From the NCBI GenBank assembly GCA_963556495.2, contig OY747711.1:35838414-35902413 (forward strand): a DNA stretch of 64,000 nucleotides, written 5' to 3'. The notes beneath the pieces are model-generated. The model was not told where the DNA came from. It saw only the letters and a list, made by a program, of their open reading frames with translations, and made no database searches. A program made the position numbers and the translations under genes. Source of the stretch: Valencia hispanica (taxonomy: Eukaryota > Chordata > Actinopteri > Cyprinodontiformes > Valenciidae). Below, one piece after another: positions 43,650 to 56,374 of this stretch (within the stretch, counting starts at the first letter, position 1; each line of letters starts with the position of its first letter).

Positions 43650-45786
43650 TTTTTTTTTACGTGTCCTGTTTGGCAGTGTGGAGCTCAGAATTGGTGTCTG
43701 AGTACCAAGTAGAAGCCCAACAGGTTTACTTTCACAAGCGGAGCACTACAGCTTCTGCTATAGTACTCCACTTGATATATTTGTGTGAAAAATCTTTATT
43801 ATGAATTGCTGTGGGTTTTATTTCCTGATGTTATGGACAGGGAGACGGAAAATAAAGGGGGAGAAAGAAAGAAGATGAAGAGAGGTAGGAAACAAAAAGT
43901 CAAGAGAGAGCGTGAGTTGAAAATACAAGAGAGGAAGAGGAACAAAGAAAACACAGGAAAACATCTTAGTCTTCCTCCATACCCACAGAACGGCAGAGAG
44001 AGGGGAAAAAAACAATAACAACAAAAAAGGAACATCGACAAAACAAACAAAACATTGTGAACTAAGAACTACACAACCACATCACACAAAAATGGATATA
44101 GAAATACAACAACAATGTCACAGAAAAACTCATGATACCGATTAATCAAGATCTAGTAATGATAACCTCAGCCCAAGAATATATCTGTAAACACCGGAGA
44201 CGCCACACCTATGTGTGTGTGTGAGCATGCTGGTTTCTCTATAAGAGTGTTCGATAGCTGGTGTGAGCAGGCATCGATCCGTCTCCCAGGAATCGATGCA
44301 GACATGAAGGAGATTGGAGCAAAGACGTTCAAGGTCCCCCAGGGCCCCAGGCGGACCAGCGCGGGGCCGACCGCATCCCCCAAGAGAGGAGCAGAGGAGA
44401 ACCCCAGGGGAACGTCCAGCGGCCACGATGCATGAGCCCGGTGGGCAGCAATGATGAGCCAACGGGCCCCGCCGGCAACCGGCCGCGCCGGGGCGGGCCC
44501 GTCAATGGACCGGGAGAGCCGGTCCATTGCCCCCAGCACCACGGCCGGCCACGGGCACCCCAGGCTAATTCCCACCGCCAACACCCGAGCGCCCCACCCC
44601 GGCCCAGCGCATCGGCCAACCGACACACCCAGGCACGCACCAGGTTCGAACCGGATTGACCACTGACACACCAGTGGGCAGGGGCATCAGTTACTGGCAG
44701 GGAGTGACGGAGTGGAAATAGGCCCTCCATTAGATGTAAGGCCTAAGGTGCGCCAGGCGAGAGGGCAACCCAAGATCCAACCTGACAGGTAGACAAAGAC
44801 ATACAGACACAGTCATACGTTCCCTCCCTCTTAAACACATACACTCTCATGACACACCAAGACACCCAAGAAATGACGCTGTAACCTCACTTACACACCC
44901 CATACACACTCTATGCTCCCAGGTCCAGGTACCGATGCCCCAGTAGAGCAACCAGCCCCCGGACCCAGGAGATGGGCCCCTACCTTCTAGGACAGAGATA
45001 AGTAGACCGCCAAGGGCCCCACAGTGGCGAAACAGCCCACGAGCCTAGGACCCCAACCAGACCACCTGTTCTTCCTCCGAACCCCAACCCCTGATGACCC
45101 ATATCGAACAGGGGTGATCTGTGTTGTTATAATGTGCATTTAAAACAGAGGGGTGGGATGTGGGGAAGGCAGCCACACATCCCCCAACCCCCACCCCGAG
45201 CCCTCAGTGTCTATATGCGGTTTAATAGTGGGCATCGGCACCAGAGGTGAAGCTGATTGAACAGCTCACCCTCTGGATGCCGAAAAGTGTGCCCACCCCA
45301 AAGCCCCTACATGTGTGTCTCATGAAAATTTTATAAGTGGGAGTGTCTAAGTTGTACAGTAAAATTGGGACCCAGGCCGCCAGGGATAACGAAGATGGAA
45401 ACCCCTCCTCGCACCCCAGTGATGTGCCCATGCCGCAAGACCCTATATGAGTGGTAAAGTGATGGAGCAGGTGGACAGAAGTGTTCGAGGATGGGGAGGG
45501 AAGGACTGGGAGACAAAATGCCTTCCCAGGGAGCCAGCTCCCCCACTGGCCCCAAAAGGCACCACTGTTTACCAGGATCCACCAGGGGAGGGAGGCACGT
45601 TCAACCCGGGGCCCATGGCCACAGCACCACCAAGCCCGACGGACCCTAAGGCAGTCCCCCCAGCCCCATCCCAGTAGGAGAGCTATACCCACCCTGACAT
45701 TCACTTTACTATCAGAACACAAAAGACACTAGGTTGAGTTCACCCCCCCTCCTCCTGCACACCCCTCCCCCTCGTCCAAGTGCCCT
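43650..45786 (-). mobile_element. L1-clade LINE 3' region, 5'-truncated, about 2.1 kb
   Basis: A poly-T run (43650-43658) is the tail, followed by 'acgtgtcctgtttggcag' and the purine-rich block shared with 13100-13868. It then continues past the point where that copy stops, into strongly GC-rich sequence (44330-44700) and on to about 45786. Similar flanks ('catgttgttgttttc' and 'catgttgtttttgtt') may be a worn target duplication. The many overlapping frames at 44142-45732 reflect high GC and are not genes. Confidence 0.75.
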
Positions 45787-45805
45787 CATGTTGTTTTTGT
45801 TCTTA

Positions 45806-47385
45806 GTGTTCACCTGATTTAATTTACTCCCTGTCTTGCTCTCTGGTTAGACCACTTATTTGATTGGTTCTCCATATTTGTTACCTTATAGTTATATAAA
45901 AAACACTTGTATCCATTGTCCTGCCTGCTTCCAACCTGCTATGACGTAATAACTCTAATGGTCATTACATCACAACAAACATGACAGAGGTAAAATAAAA
46001 GACACCATGTCAAGCTGATGCACATCAAGTCTAATGTCTATTATGGACAAACTTTTGTCAACGAAAAAAACACAATGCAATACATAAAAGCCAGTCTATA
46101 ATTTATGGCATAGTTATACCTGCAGAGATGAAAAACTGAAAGAAAATTGTTCAGTGAATGTGAACAATTTCTGTTTGTTGTTTTGTTCGGTCTAATGTTG
46201 CATTACATTTCAACAAATACAAATGCTTTCAGCTACCAATTACCAGTGCATCCCCATAGGCAGTGCTAACATTACCAGGAAAATGGATATACAGAAACAG
46301 GTCTTTTATCTGTAAGAAGGTGAGCGATGGAGTAATGTATTTTGTGTCACATTAATTAGTCACACAAGGTTACAAAATGAAATCCAAATTATAAAATTAC
46401 ACCATATTACTTCATTAGGATTTAAATTAATTTCCTACCCTGCATAAAATATTTGATAAGTTGCGTTGAAAAAAAGGAACATTGACAACTACCATGAATA
46501 AATAAAAACCATAACATTACTTGTTAGCAATCAGACAAGAAAGATTTATATACATATATATATATATAGCATAAAAATTTCTAGACAAACAATAGCAGCC
46601 AACCTTTCATACTCTTGCTGAAAATGATAAGCTAGTGACAGCCTACTAAATTTCATTACTCTCCATTAGGCAGAATGAGCTGTTTCTGCATTTTACCAGT
46701 CTACTTTCCATACTTATTTTCTTCCAAAGACAAGTGTCATATACATTTTTGGCATAAAACACATTTTACCTCATCACTACTGCTTGGAGTGAGATAAAAC
46801 CACAGCTGTTATTTACATTAGCATAAGAACAAAGGGTTTATGCTAATCAAAGTCACAAAAACAATAATAATGTCCTTCTGCAATTTATTTTAAATAATAT
46901 GACTTATAAAAAAATTGTGGTTGATGATAGCTTTGCAAACCCCAGCTAATAGCATGTCAAGTAGCACCTAGGTATTTCAGATTAATTTTCTTTTTATTAC
47001 TTTAGATATGGCCTATGGAAAAATACACAAATAGTAGGGTTTTCCACAAATAACTTGGAATTACGTTCCACAAAAAAAATCAATGAATAGGCTAATTTGA
47101 ACAAAGGTCCACTTTGCTTGAAGAAATGTCCAAGCATAAAAAAACTTGGGAAGTCTACCCTAGGGATTTGGTAATTATTGTCAGGGAGTTTCATCTTTTA
47201 GCCTAACTTATGTTTCACCTCGATCTCGGTGTCACTTAAATTCCTTTTTTCGCTCTCTTGGCCATTATTTCTGGGAAGAACTCAAGGATTTTAAGCATGT
47301 GTTAGAGGATTCTGTGTGACCAAATTTGGTTCATTGAAGGTGTTTCTGTATGCAAATGACGGTGAACGGGCAAGAGCACCAAGTG
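45806..47385. other. No gene recognised
   Basis: AT-rich intron sequence with a short AT run at 46552-46568. No exons or repeats that I can name. Confidence 0.4.
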
Positions 47386-47642
47386 TCAGGGTGTGTTAAA
47401 AGCAGCATGGACCTAGACGCAGACGTGGATTACAGTTGTAATGATGAGGGTTTATTGCCAGATGATGGTAGGAATGATGGCAGGCAGGATAACACAACCA
47501 CATATACAATGATCTGACACTTGAATGAAGAATCGCCGGATGTTAAATAATGCAGAGGCTGAGGATGAACAGGTGAGTGTAATCAACACAGGTGCAGTCA
47601 GTTTGTAATCAGGGGAAAGAACCCTGAAGACTCTGACATGAT
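47386..47642 (-). repeat. 3' LTR
   Basis: Second LTR, colinear with 48772-49034, ending 'ccctgaca' on the minus strand. Confidence 0.75.
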
Positions 47643-48082
47643 GCCCCCCTTCCAGGTCGGATTCCAGATGACCTACGAAACGGGAAAAAAAAGAAAATGA
47701 GTTCCCCACCCAGGGTGGGTGGAGGGGGCCCATGGAAACTCTGGCTCAGGGAAGAGAGGCAGGAGGAGTTCAGGTGGCAGTGGCGGAAACTTTGGCTCGG
47801 GGATGAGAGGCAGAAACTCTGGTTTGGGACTGGCTGGCTCTGGACTGACTGGAACTGAACATTAAAAGACCAAGCAGGCAGGGACTGAGCAGGCAAGAGT
47901 GAGACCAGGATTTGTGCTGAATGGAATGGAGCTGGAGTAGGATGGAACTGGATGTCAAGCTAGCAGGAGGGTGGAGTTGAGTAGAAGGTTCATGTCTGCG
48001 TGGTTCTTGGTCGGGAGTGCAGTAAGCCTGCCTTGTGCCTACGCAGATCTCCTGCTGCTCCCAGTCACAGCCGGCATCTGAA

Positions 48083-48748
48083 TTATATGGCATAGTGGAC
48101 ATGAAGCCGATGGTGGCGTATGGCAGGGTGGTGTAGGTGGGCTGGTAGAACACTGCTTACAGGTCCTGGTCCTCCGTGTCGGACCAACCCGAGAGGGGAT
48201 CCACCAGCGCAGCTAGTGGTGGACCGGCAAGGATTGACGTGACTGGAATCGTTGTGGGCAGCTGGAGGAGTGGACCGCCCCTCAGCACAGGACATCTGCC
48301 TGGCCGCCTGGTGTGCTTCCTTTGCAGCAGCCCTAAGATCCCAATGAACCAGTGGGTCAACGGTTGGCTGCAGCAAGGGCTTAAGCCAGCAGAGCGCCTC
48401 GATCTCGGCCAAACACATCCAGGGTGCAGTGATGGTGGGGACCACACGCAGTCGGTCCCAGACGAGCTCGAGTAGGAGATCTGCCGGTGGACAAGCCTCT
48501 GGAGATGCAGATGGCTCCCCCGCCCAGGCCAGCTGCTCCCTGGCAGTCTGGTAAGCCTTCTCTACTTCCACCTGCAAATCCCCATAATCCCTCTGATCGA
48601 GGATCAGCCATAGCTGGGGAAGGAGCTGGCAAAGCGCCTTGACTTCCTCCAAACCGATGCGCGGAGACCTGAGGGAGAAGACCTCGTCCAGCCGATCCCA
48701 GAAGAGCTCTGCCAGAAGGAACGCAGAGTTGTTGTCTGCTGAGTCCAT
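48083..48748 (-). CDS. ORF of the LTR element with tandemly duplicated domain
   Basis: A 221-residue frame starts 24 bp inside the 5' LTR boundary. Two similar segments follow each other: about residues 11-75 (LLAELFWDRLDEV, then IGLEEVKALCQLLPQLW, then AYQTAREQL) and about 91-155 (LLLELVWDRLRVV, then CLAEIEALCWLKPLLQP, then AHQAARQM). Pattern: LLxELxWDRL ... LxEvxALCxLxPxL ... AxQxARxx. It lacks a recognisable CCHC knuckle or capsid motif. After about residue 165 the frame looks less ordered, and the tail may be frameshifted into 48153-47770 (YQPTYTTLPYATIGFMSTMP). It may be a divergent gag or a captured host exon pair; function unknown. Confidence 0.55.
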   Translation of the reverse strand: MDSADNNSAFLLAELFWDRLDEVFSLRSPRIGLEEVKALCQLLPQLWLILDQRDYGDLQVEVEKAYQTAREQLAWAGEPSASPEACPPADLLLELVWDRLRVVPTITAPWMCLAEIEALCWLKPLLQPTVDPLVHWDLRAAAKEAHQAARQMSCAEGRSTPPAAHNDSSHVNPCRSTTSCAGGSPLGLVRHGGPGPVSSVLPAHLHHPAIRHHRLHVHYAI

Positions 48749-48771
48749 TTTTAGGTTTGGATCATTCTTTC

Positions 48772-49034
48772 TGGGTGTGTGTTAAAAGTGCAGCATGGGC
48801 CCAGACACAGACATGGATTACAATTATAATGATGAGGGTTTATTGCCATATGACGGTAGGAATGACGGCAGGCAGGATAACACAACCACATATACAACGA
48901 CATATACAATGATCCGACACTCGAATGAAGAACCAGATCTTAAACAGTGCAGAGGCTAAGGATGAACAGGTTAGTGTAATCAACACAGGTGCAGTCAATT
49001 AGTAATCAGGGGGCAGAGCCCTGAAGGCTCTGAC
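48772..49034 (-). repeat. 5' LTR
   Basis: First LTR in transcription order. It carries 'gcaataaaccctcatcatta' with an AATAAA signal. An extra 'acatatacaacg'-type short duplication near 48890-48915 distinguishes it from the other LTR. Confidence 0.75.
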
Positions 49035-49907
49035 AACTAGCTACGCAAATGTGGGATTTATCAACAGATGATTGGTGAGGAACATGCGTATGAGTGGCCA
49101 CCGCATATTTGATAAATCTAACTTTTGACTATTCGTACAAACATTCTAAATTTCATTCGTAGGATAGAATATAGGACAGTTTCCACGAATGATAAATTAG
49201 GGCCCTGGTGTTTTTTGATGCGTAATAAAATTGCTGACTGGAATGAAGAGGTCATTTATGGGGCAACATAAAAGCTGCTTTAAAGCTTCCTTTACAGGGA
49301 TTTTATACCACGGCAACGTAAACAAAATGTATTATTACACAGGTGCCTGTGTAGCGATGCTGGTCTATGTGTTGTAGCCTTGAGTGTGATTCATGGGCTG
49401 CTACTGCTGGATGCAGACAAACCATTAAGTCTCGGCACCAGAAACAGGCTGTTCATATGAGCAGACATCTGTATGCCTCTGGCTCTGAGGCTTACAGTAA
49501 CAATGTCCAGGCACTCAGTGACAAACAACATGATGGGTGCCGGTTGCAGAGTGTGACTGTGTAAATGTGTTCCTGTGGTGAAGGCAGATAGGATGTTGAG
49601 CTTTCCAAGTGTTTATGCTGCCTGGAGGCTTTAAAAGGAGAGAATTTCACTCACTATGCATGAAACAAATATAATGATATCAATACATGTGTATACTTTG
49701 ATTGTAGATTGTCCACAGATTTATTAGTCACATTTAAATGCCAAACTACAAGGCACTTCTTTTTATACAATAAAGGTACACCATAATAAATTAGTCAGAC
49801 ATCAAAAGGTTATGTAGTGTAACAAATAAAACTTAACTATCATATAGATCCACAGATGGATTCACAGTAATGTTCACATAACACTGTATGAACAGACAAT
49901 ATTTTTC
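49035..49907. other. No gene; old transposon end near 49040-49215
   Basis: The flanks of the LTR element (47340-47385 and 49040-49215, ending 'gataaattagggccctgg') look like one older repeat split by it, by their shared AT-rich 'tttgataaatc' style, but this is weak. The rest (49216-49907) shows nothing recognisable. Confidence 0.3.
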
Positions 49908-50160
49908 TTAAAGAGGCTACATGCAACTTTTTCCCAAAAATAAACGCAACAAAAGCCTTTTTATTTTACCATTTATGACTCAAACATCTCCTGATGAGCA
50001 TACTGACACCTTGTCAGCTCACAGTGGGTGCACCTATAAGCCTGTATCCAATTTTTCCTATTTTCCGTCGGGTCAGATTTTTCGCACGCTGTCTGCGGAT
50101 GTGACGTCAAGCGTATTCATGTTAAACGTTACAGATCACTCTGCCACCACTGCTAGTCAG
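49908..50160. mobile_element. Possible end of a TTAA-type MITE
   Basis: 'ttaaagaggctacatgcaac' at 49908 resembles the left end of TTAA-duplicating fish MITEs, and the following sequence has 'gtgacgtcaagcg'-like content as in the element at 41325. No right end was found. Confidence 0.25.
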
Positions 50161-50313
50161 CAATAAGCCTTTTGTTGTGTCATATATATTGCAAACAAAC
50201 TTAGTTTCTCAAACAATATACAAGGTGTTTTTTGGGCACCAGTGGCCTTTATATGACAGTTACTTGACAGGAAAGGGGTCAGAGAGAGTAGGGAATGAAT
50301 ATATACTACAGTA

Positions 50314-51296
50314 TATACAGTGGCTTGCAAAAGTATTCGGCACCCTTGAACTTTTCCACATTTTGTCACATTACAGCCACAAACATGAATCAATTTTATT
50401 GGAATTCCACGTGAAAGACCAATACAAAGTGGTGTACACGTGAGAAGTGGAACGAAAATCATACATGATTCCAAACATTTTTTACAAATAAATAAGTGAA
50501 AAGTGGGGTGTGCGTAATTATTCAGCCCCCTGAGTCAATACTTTGCAGAACCACCTTTTGCTGCCATTCCAGCTGCCAGTCTTTTAGGGTATGTCTCTAC
50601 CAGCTTTGCACATCTAGAGACTGAAATTCTTGCCCATTCTTCTTTGCAAAACAGCTCCAGCTCAGTCAGATTAGATGGACAGCGTTTGTGAACAGCAGTT
50701 TTCAGATTTTGCCACAGATTCTCGATTGGATTTTGATCTGGACTTTGACTGGGCCATTATAAAACACATTGATATGTTTTGTTTTAAACCATTCCATTGT
50801 TGCCCTGGCTTTATGTTTAGGGTCGTTGTCCTGCTGGAAGGTGAACCTCCGCCCCAGTCTCAAGTCTTTTTCAGACTCCAAGAGGTTTTCTTCTAAGATT
50901 GCCCTGTATTTGGCTCCATCCATCTTCCCATAAACTCTGACCGGCTTCCCTGTCCCTGCTGAAGAGAAGCACCCCCAGAGCATGATGCTGCCACCACCAT
51001 ATTTGACAGTGGGGATGGTGTGTTCAGAGTGATGTGCAGTGTTAGTTTTCCGCCACACAAAGCGTTTTGCATTTTGGTCTCATCTGACCAGAGCCCCTTC
51101 TTCCACATGTTTGCTGTGTCCCCCACATGGCTTGTGGCAAACTGCAAACGGGACTTCTTTGGTTTTCTTTTAACAATGGCTTTCTTCTTGCCACTCTTCC
51201 ATAAAGGCCAACTTTGTGCAGTGCACCACTAATAGTTTTCCTATGGACTGATTCCCCCACCTGAGCTGTAGATCTCTGCAGCTCGTCAAGAGTCAA
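50314..51296 (-). pseudogene. Tc1-like transposon, 3' two thirds, damaged transposase
   Basis: Terminal repeat 'acagtggcttgcaaaagtat' at 50318 and 'ttttccacattttgtcacat' at 50354. The minus strand reads a Tc1 transposase in two frames: at 51296-51042 VHRKTISGALHKVGLYGRVA (linker and second HTH/AT-hook side), and at 51058-50702 MWRKTN, GGGSIMLWGCFSSAGTG and FTFQQDNDPKHKA (DDE domain), ending near VKVQIKIQSRICGKI, where the expected SPDLNPIE motif has decayed. A frame shift separates the parts near 51050. The 5' end is missing and meets a Rex1 fragment at 51297. Confidence 0.85.
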
Positions 51297-51485
51297 TTCG
51301 AATTCAATTCAATTCAAAAATACTTTATTGATCCCAGAGGAAAATTAAGTGTTGGTATAGCTCATATAATCAATTCTTTAAGGAGTTGTTGTAGATGATG
51401 ATGGCTGTGGGCAGGAAGGATTTCCTGTAGCGGTCTGTATTGCAGCGAAACTGAAGAAGCCTCCGACTGAAGACGCTCTGTTGTT
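51297..51485 (-). mobile_element. Rex1-like LINE 3' end
   Basis: It starts with (GAATTCAATTC)-type tail sequence and 'tactttattgatcccagagg', the reverse of 'gggatcaataaagta'. It continues 'gatgatggctgtgggcagga' and 'cagcgaaactgaagaagcct', which I associate with the Rex1/CR1-like 3' region. It is truncated by L1 sequence on the right. Confidence 0.7.
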
Positions 51486-52215
<730 letters not shown>

Positions 52216-53319
52216 GTGGGCCTCCTGTTATCTGTAAAAGATGAACATGTGATACCTGAGTGTAGATTATTTCACCAATTCCGTTTAAAGGAAAACAACG
52301 AACACGTTCACTCAGTAACGTCACATTGAACTCACAGCTGTTAAAGCAGAAATCAACCACAAATAGTGTTTATTCAGTCTTATAAGATTTATTTGACAAA
52401 AGTGTAAAAGCTTAGAGGATTATTTTTAATATAAAATAAAGGAGAAAACTCTGCATTTCAAGCAGATAGAGATAAAGACTGTTGTGAGGCAGATTGGATT
52501 CTAACTACAACCTATATTTTGTTTACTGAAAAGACTACTTTGACTCAAGCATGCTGAGAGAGATTTATTTTATCTTCAATAAAGCTTTACCGTTGTTAAA
52601 GTCCTTGCTGCCTACATGACTGTTTGACCAAACTCCTTGTTTGAAATAGATTTCCTTCGATCTGTGTTTGTCAGAAAGACAAAACTAATATATAATCCTA
52701 TAATACTAAGCTTTATTTTAACAGACAAGTTCAAAGCAGGAGCTCCTTGGGAGAGTTACCTAGCAGCAATGATGTGCTTAAAAGGCTTTAAAGCATATCA
52801 AGTGTGAGAAGTCATAGTGGTTAATTATACTTTGTAGGTCAGAATATTACAACATTAAGTGAGGACTATTTACGGATCAAGAACATGTGGCACTGCAGGG
52901 ATTATTCTATTTAGAGCTTCCCCTGTTTGTTTGTTTTTGTATTTTTTTTCAAATCTAGATTTTGGATTTGTCTATACTCATGCATAAAATTTCAGTTTTT
53001 TTGTTTTGAACCACTTGGACTCAATGAGTAACAAAATCTTCTCTGACTTCAGATCAGATTTGGACAAGATAGATTCCCTGCGTTGTAGCTGAGCATCTGC
53101 TGTGAATCAGATGCATCAAACTGGCAGAAGCAGGATAAATAATTGTACATCTGAAAAAAACGAAAGATAAACGGCCTGACAAACGTGTTTCGGGGGTTGT
53201 CAGGCAGAAATGGATGGACAGCGCTGTGACAGATGCGAAGCTGGTACAAAGTGATGCACACCCAAACGATTTCACACTCATCTCTGAACAACAAAACAAT
53301 AGAAAAAAAAAAAGATTTT
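52216..53319. other. No gene recognised
   Basis: Intron 1 sequence. The two overlapping minus frames near 53049-53299 have no recognised domain. Confidence 0.4.
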
Positions 53320-53655
53320 AACTTGGCTGCATGGCGCCGCAGTTGTTAGCATCGCTGGCTTCCACCAAATCTTTTAACAGCTTGTGTGTTCTCCTGTGTA
53401 TGTGTGGGCTATCTCCAGATACTCTGACTTCCTCCCAGAGTCAAAAAAACATGACTGTTAATTTGTCTCACTAAATTGCCCTTAGAGGGGATTGTATGCA
53501 TGAATGGCTGTCTGTCCTGTGCCTCTTTGTTGCCCTGGGAGAGACCAGTGACCTATAAAAGGTTTACCCTAACTCTTTTCCAGTTACCACTTGAGATAAG
53601 CACTGCCCCCCTGCAACCCTGCTAGGTTCGACAGGTATAGACAGTGGCTAAATAG
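53320..53655 (+). mobile_element. Degenerate V-SINE
   Basis: Head 'gctgcatggcgccgcagttg', core 'ttgtgtgttctcctgtgta' and 'actctgacttcctcccagag', and a 3' part 'tgagataagcactgcccccc' follow the same order as the V-SINE at 31206-31550. Confidence 0.65.
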
Positions 53656-54629
53656 GACTCTTTCCTCTATTGCTTGTTTCAGTTATATGAAAAACAGATA
53701 TCTGAGATTAGTTTTTCAATATTTTTTGTTTACCCCAAGCAACTGGCTGACATAAAATTCTTCTTTAACAATCATACTTTGTTTGTTTTTTAAAAACAGA
53801 CCGAGTTTTGAATGTATTTTACAAAAATGAGAAATTCTGCACTGTTCCATCTGCCTTGACAACAATCAGCACTCCTTCCTACCATTTTACGTTGTGGAAA
53901 AAGTGAGGAGAGGATGTAATTTAAAAAGCTAAACACCCTCAGGATATAACACAAGCATTGAGCTAGAGGGAAGAATTTTTTTCTTCTGTCGACATGTCAT
54001 GTGATCACTGACAAAAACACTTAAAGAACACTTGCATCAGCATTGAGAGGTGACATACTGGAACACTCTTAATCATTCACACTGCAAGCGATGCATTGAG
54101 ATTAATATCTATAAAAACCAAGATGAATGATGGAGAGGTTAGAAATTCAGCACTTGCACAGCTGGAGAAGCGGCAACATTTCCGATCCAAAGAGCTGATG
54201 GTTTTGTGTAGAAATGTATATTCAAAAATGCAATATGAAGATTATGGGCCAACAATCTATATGGAAAATGCTTGTTTGAAAGTTTTTATAAAAAAAGCAC
54301 TAAAGAAAATGAGAATATTTTAGAGTTCAATTGACCAAACCCTGATACAAGCTGATTTTTTTGCTCCACCGACAATCTCTATCCTTTTAACTGTGAATCA
54401 CCCTTGTAAACGATTACCTACTACAGAAATGAGAGATGTGTTTGAGGTCAGGTCCGGATGCTCTGTTTGTTGCCTAGGAACACTGCTTTTAATGGACAAA
54501 AGACCTCAGGGTCAGGGCCCCTATGGACCCTTCACACATCTCAGACTGTAGTAGCAGTAAAAAGGTCTATGAGATCTCTGAAAACTAGTAGATTGGCCTC
54601 ATAGAGTTAGAAGTATTCATGCTTCTTGA
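53656..54629. other. No gene recognised
   Basis: Unique-looking AT-rich sequence. The plus frame 54096-54323 has no known domain. Confidence 0.4.
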
Positions 54630-55345
54630 ACACTTTCTTTTGTTACAACCATAAACTTCAGTGTATTTTATGCAATGTATCAATGTAAAGTAGATTTTAT
54701 AGTTACAAATAGAAATCTAAAAAGTGTGGTGTACATTTTTACTTATTCCCCTTTAATCTGATTCCCTGTAATTAAATCCAGTGCACCCAGTTGCCTTTAG
54801 AAGTAATCTAGCTAGTCCACTTGTGTTTAATTTAATCTCAATACAGTTCCATCTTTTCTTGGGTTAGGGCATAGTTTTCCTCCACGATTGCCCTGTGTTT
54901 AGCTTGAAAACCTGTAAGGGGCTGCAAAAGACTTGGGACTGGGATAGAGATTCTTCTTCCATGGCTGTTAAGTCAACCGAAGTCCAGGAAGGTGAACCTC
55001 CGCCCCAGTCTTGGGGCTTGAGACTGGGGCTCTTTCAACTTCCAACCAGACTCTAAATATGCAAAGCTGGTACAGATATATCAAAACAAACTTGCAGCTG
55101 TAATTGCAGTCAAATGTGGTTCTGCAAAGTATTGACTAACAGGGGCTGAATACAAATGGACGCCACACTTTTAAGATGTTTTGCAAATAATTCAAAGCCA
55201 CATGTCTTTTTTCTTTCATGTTACAACTATGAGCTACTTAGTGTGGGTCTATCATATAAATTGCTAGGATGGAGGTTTGCTGCTGTGACAGGACGAAATG
55301 TTAAAAAATTCAAGGGGTGTGACTACGTTTACAAGACATATTGTA
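54630..55345. mobile_element. Decayed Tc1-like element with both ends but most of the transposase lost
   Basis: The left end (54640-54760, 'ttgttacaaccataaacttc', 'aaaaagtgtggtgtac') and the right end (55080-55330, 'gtggttctgcaaagtattga', 'cttttttctttcatgttaca', 'aaaaaattcaaggggtgtg') are the same Tc1 terminal region in opposite orientation. Between them a short internal piece ('ggaaggtgaacctccgcccc') matches 50838-50857. The coding region is largely deleted and rearranged. Confidence 0.55.
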
Positions 55346-56374
55346 ATTGCTCATGTTTGAAAATTCAGTGACTGAATAAATCTCCTCTCCTGTCGGTTTA
55401 TTTAAAACGTCAGCTTTTATTAAAGAAGAAAGCATGTTTTTCAGTCACTATTGTAGCATATAAAGGAGAAGCACAGCGAATCAGTCAGTAAATGACAGCT
55501 GGATGAAAACGATAAGAACTTCCATCAACTGATTACAAAAAAAACTTAAATGGGTCTTTTCTTTTCTCTGTTTAATTATTCAACATTCCTTTGCTCTCTC
55601 AGCATACAGCCAGTGACTTTGGCTTCATTTCTTAGGAAAATGACCATATTTATTTCCTCTGACAGCTCTTTGGTCTCCTTGTTTCCCTTTCTTTGTTTTT
55701 ATCGAGTCTGTTTTGTAATTCAACAAAAAAAAACAGACAGAGCTCTGATTCTCCAGGAAAGCCCAGGAGCATTGAAAACCTAATTACTCATAAACACACA
55801 AAGGGAGGGCAGAAAGATAAGCTTCTATAATTGTCACCCTAGGCGTTTTCAAAAGACACACCGTGGCGGCACATTAGGGTAATATTCCCGGCATAGTTTG
55901 CCTTATAAATGCACCGCAGCGGCATGGCAATGCGCAAATATTGTGCAATTCGTGCCTGCATGCTTGATAGTATTATTAACGCAATATTGCCGCAACACTG
56001 GACTTATGATCTGACCCGGCGCCAGGGCAGTTTAGCTGGGGGGGGCAGCGGCATATTTTTTTTTGGGGGGGGGGGCCGTTTTTATTTAACCCCTTTGCGG
56101 GTTTAGGTCCTGTTGGCAGTGTGTTACATATTTCTGTGTCAAAGCTGCCTTTTTTGACACGCTTTCTATGTAGATATTCATATTATACATCATTTGAAAG
56201 CTAAGATTCATTCAGGGGCCAGAGGGAGGTTAGGGAGTTTTCCCAAATGCCCAGTCTGCTCTAGATTGGTGGTCAGAACGTTTGTTTTTGTACTCCAAAA
56301 GGAGCGGCGGTTAAACCATTGTCATGATCCTGCTGTGTGTCTGCTTGTGTACGTGATTGAGGCATCTTCCTTTA
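55346..56374. other. No gene recognised
   Basis: Includes a G homopolymer (about 56063-56075) after a T run. The stretch 55865-56040 is GC-richer with palindrome-like 'gcaatattgccgcaa' motifs, perhaps an old transposon. Unassigned. Confidence 0.35.

Larger units (their letters stand above)
47386..49034 (-). mobile_element. Short LTR retrotransposon-like element with unusual ORF
   Basis: Direct repeats of about 255-262 bp at 47386-47642 and 48772-49034 frame an internal region of about 1.1 kb. Read on the minus strand the LTRs begin 'tgtcagag', contain a polyadenylation signal ('gcaataaaccctcatcatta') and end near 'aacacaccctgaca', giving TG...CA ends. Identity between LTRs is roughly 85-90% by eye, so the insertion is not recent. 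There is no protease, RT or integrase, so it must depend on another element. One ORF starts just after the 5' LTR. A clear target duplication was not found. Confidence 0.75.

Noticed and set aside
43799..44050. Membrane-protein-like minus frame rich in Phe, Leu and Ser
   Set aside because: It is the pyrimidine-rich strand of the L1 3' UTR, seen again at 13270-13512 and 51499-51782.
44142..45732. Several long Pro/Gly/Arg-rich frames on both strands
   Set aside because: They are explained by the GC-rich L1 3' UTR and match non-coding parts of the other L1 copies.
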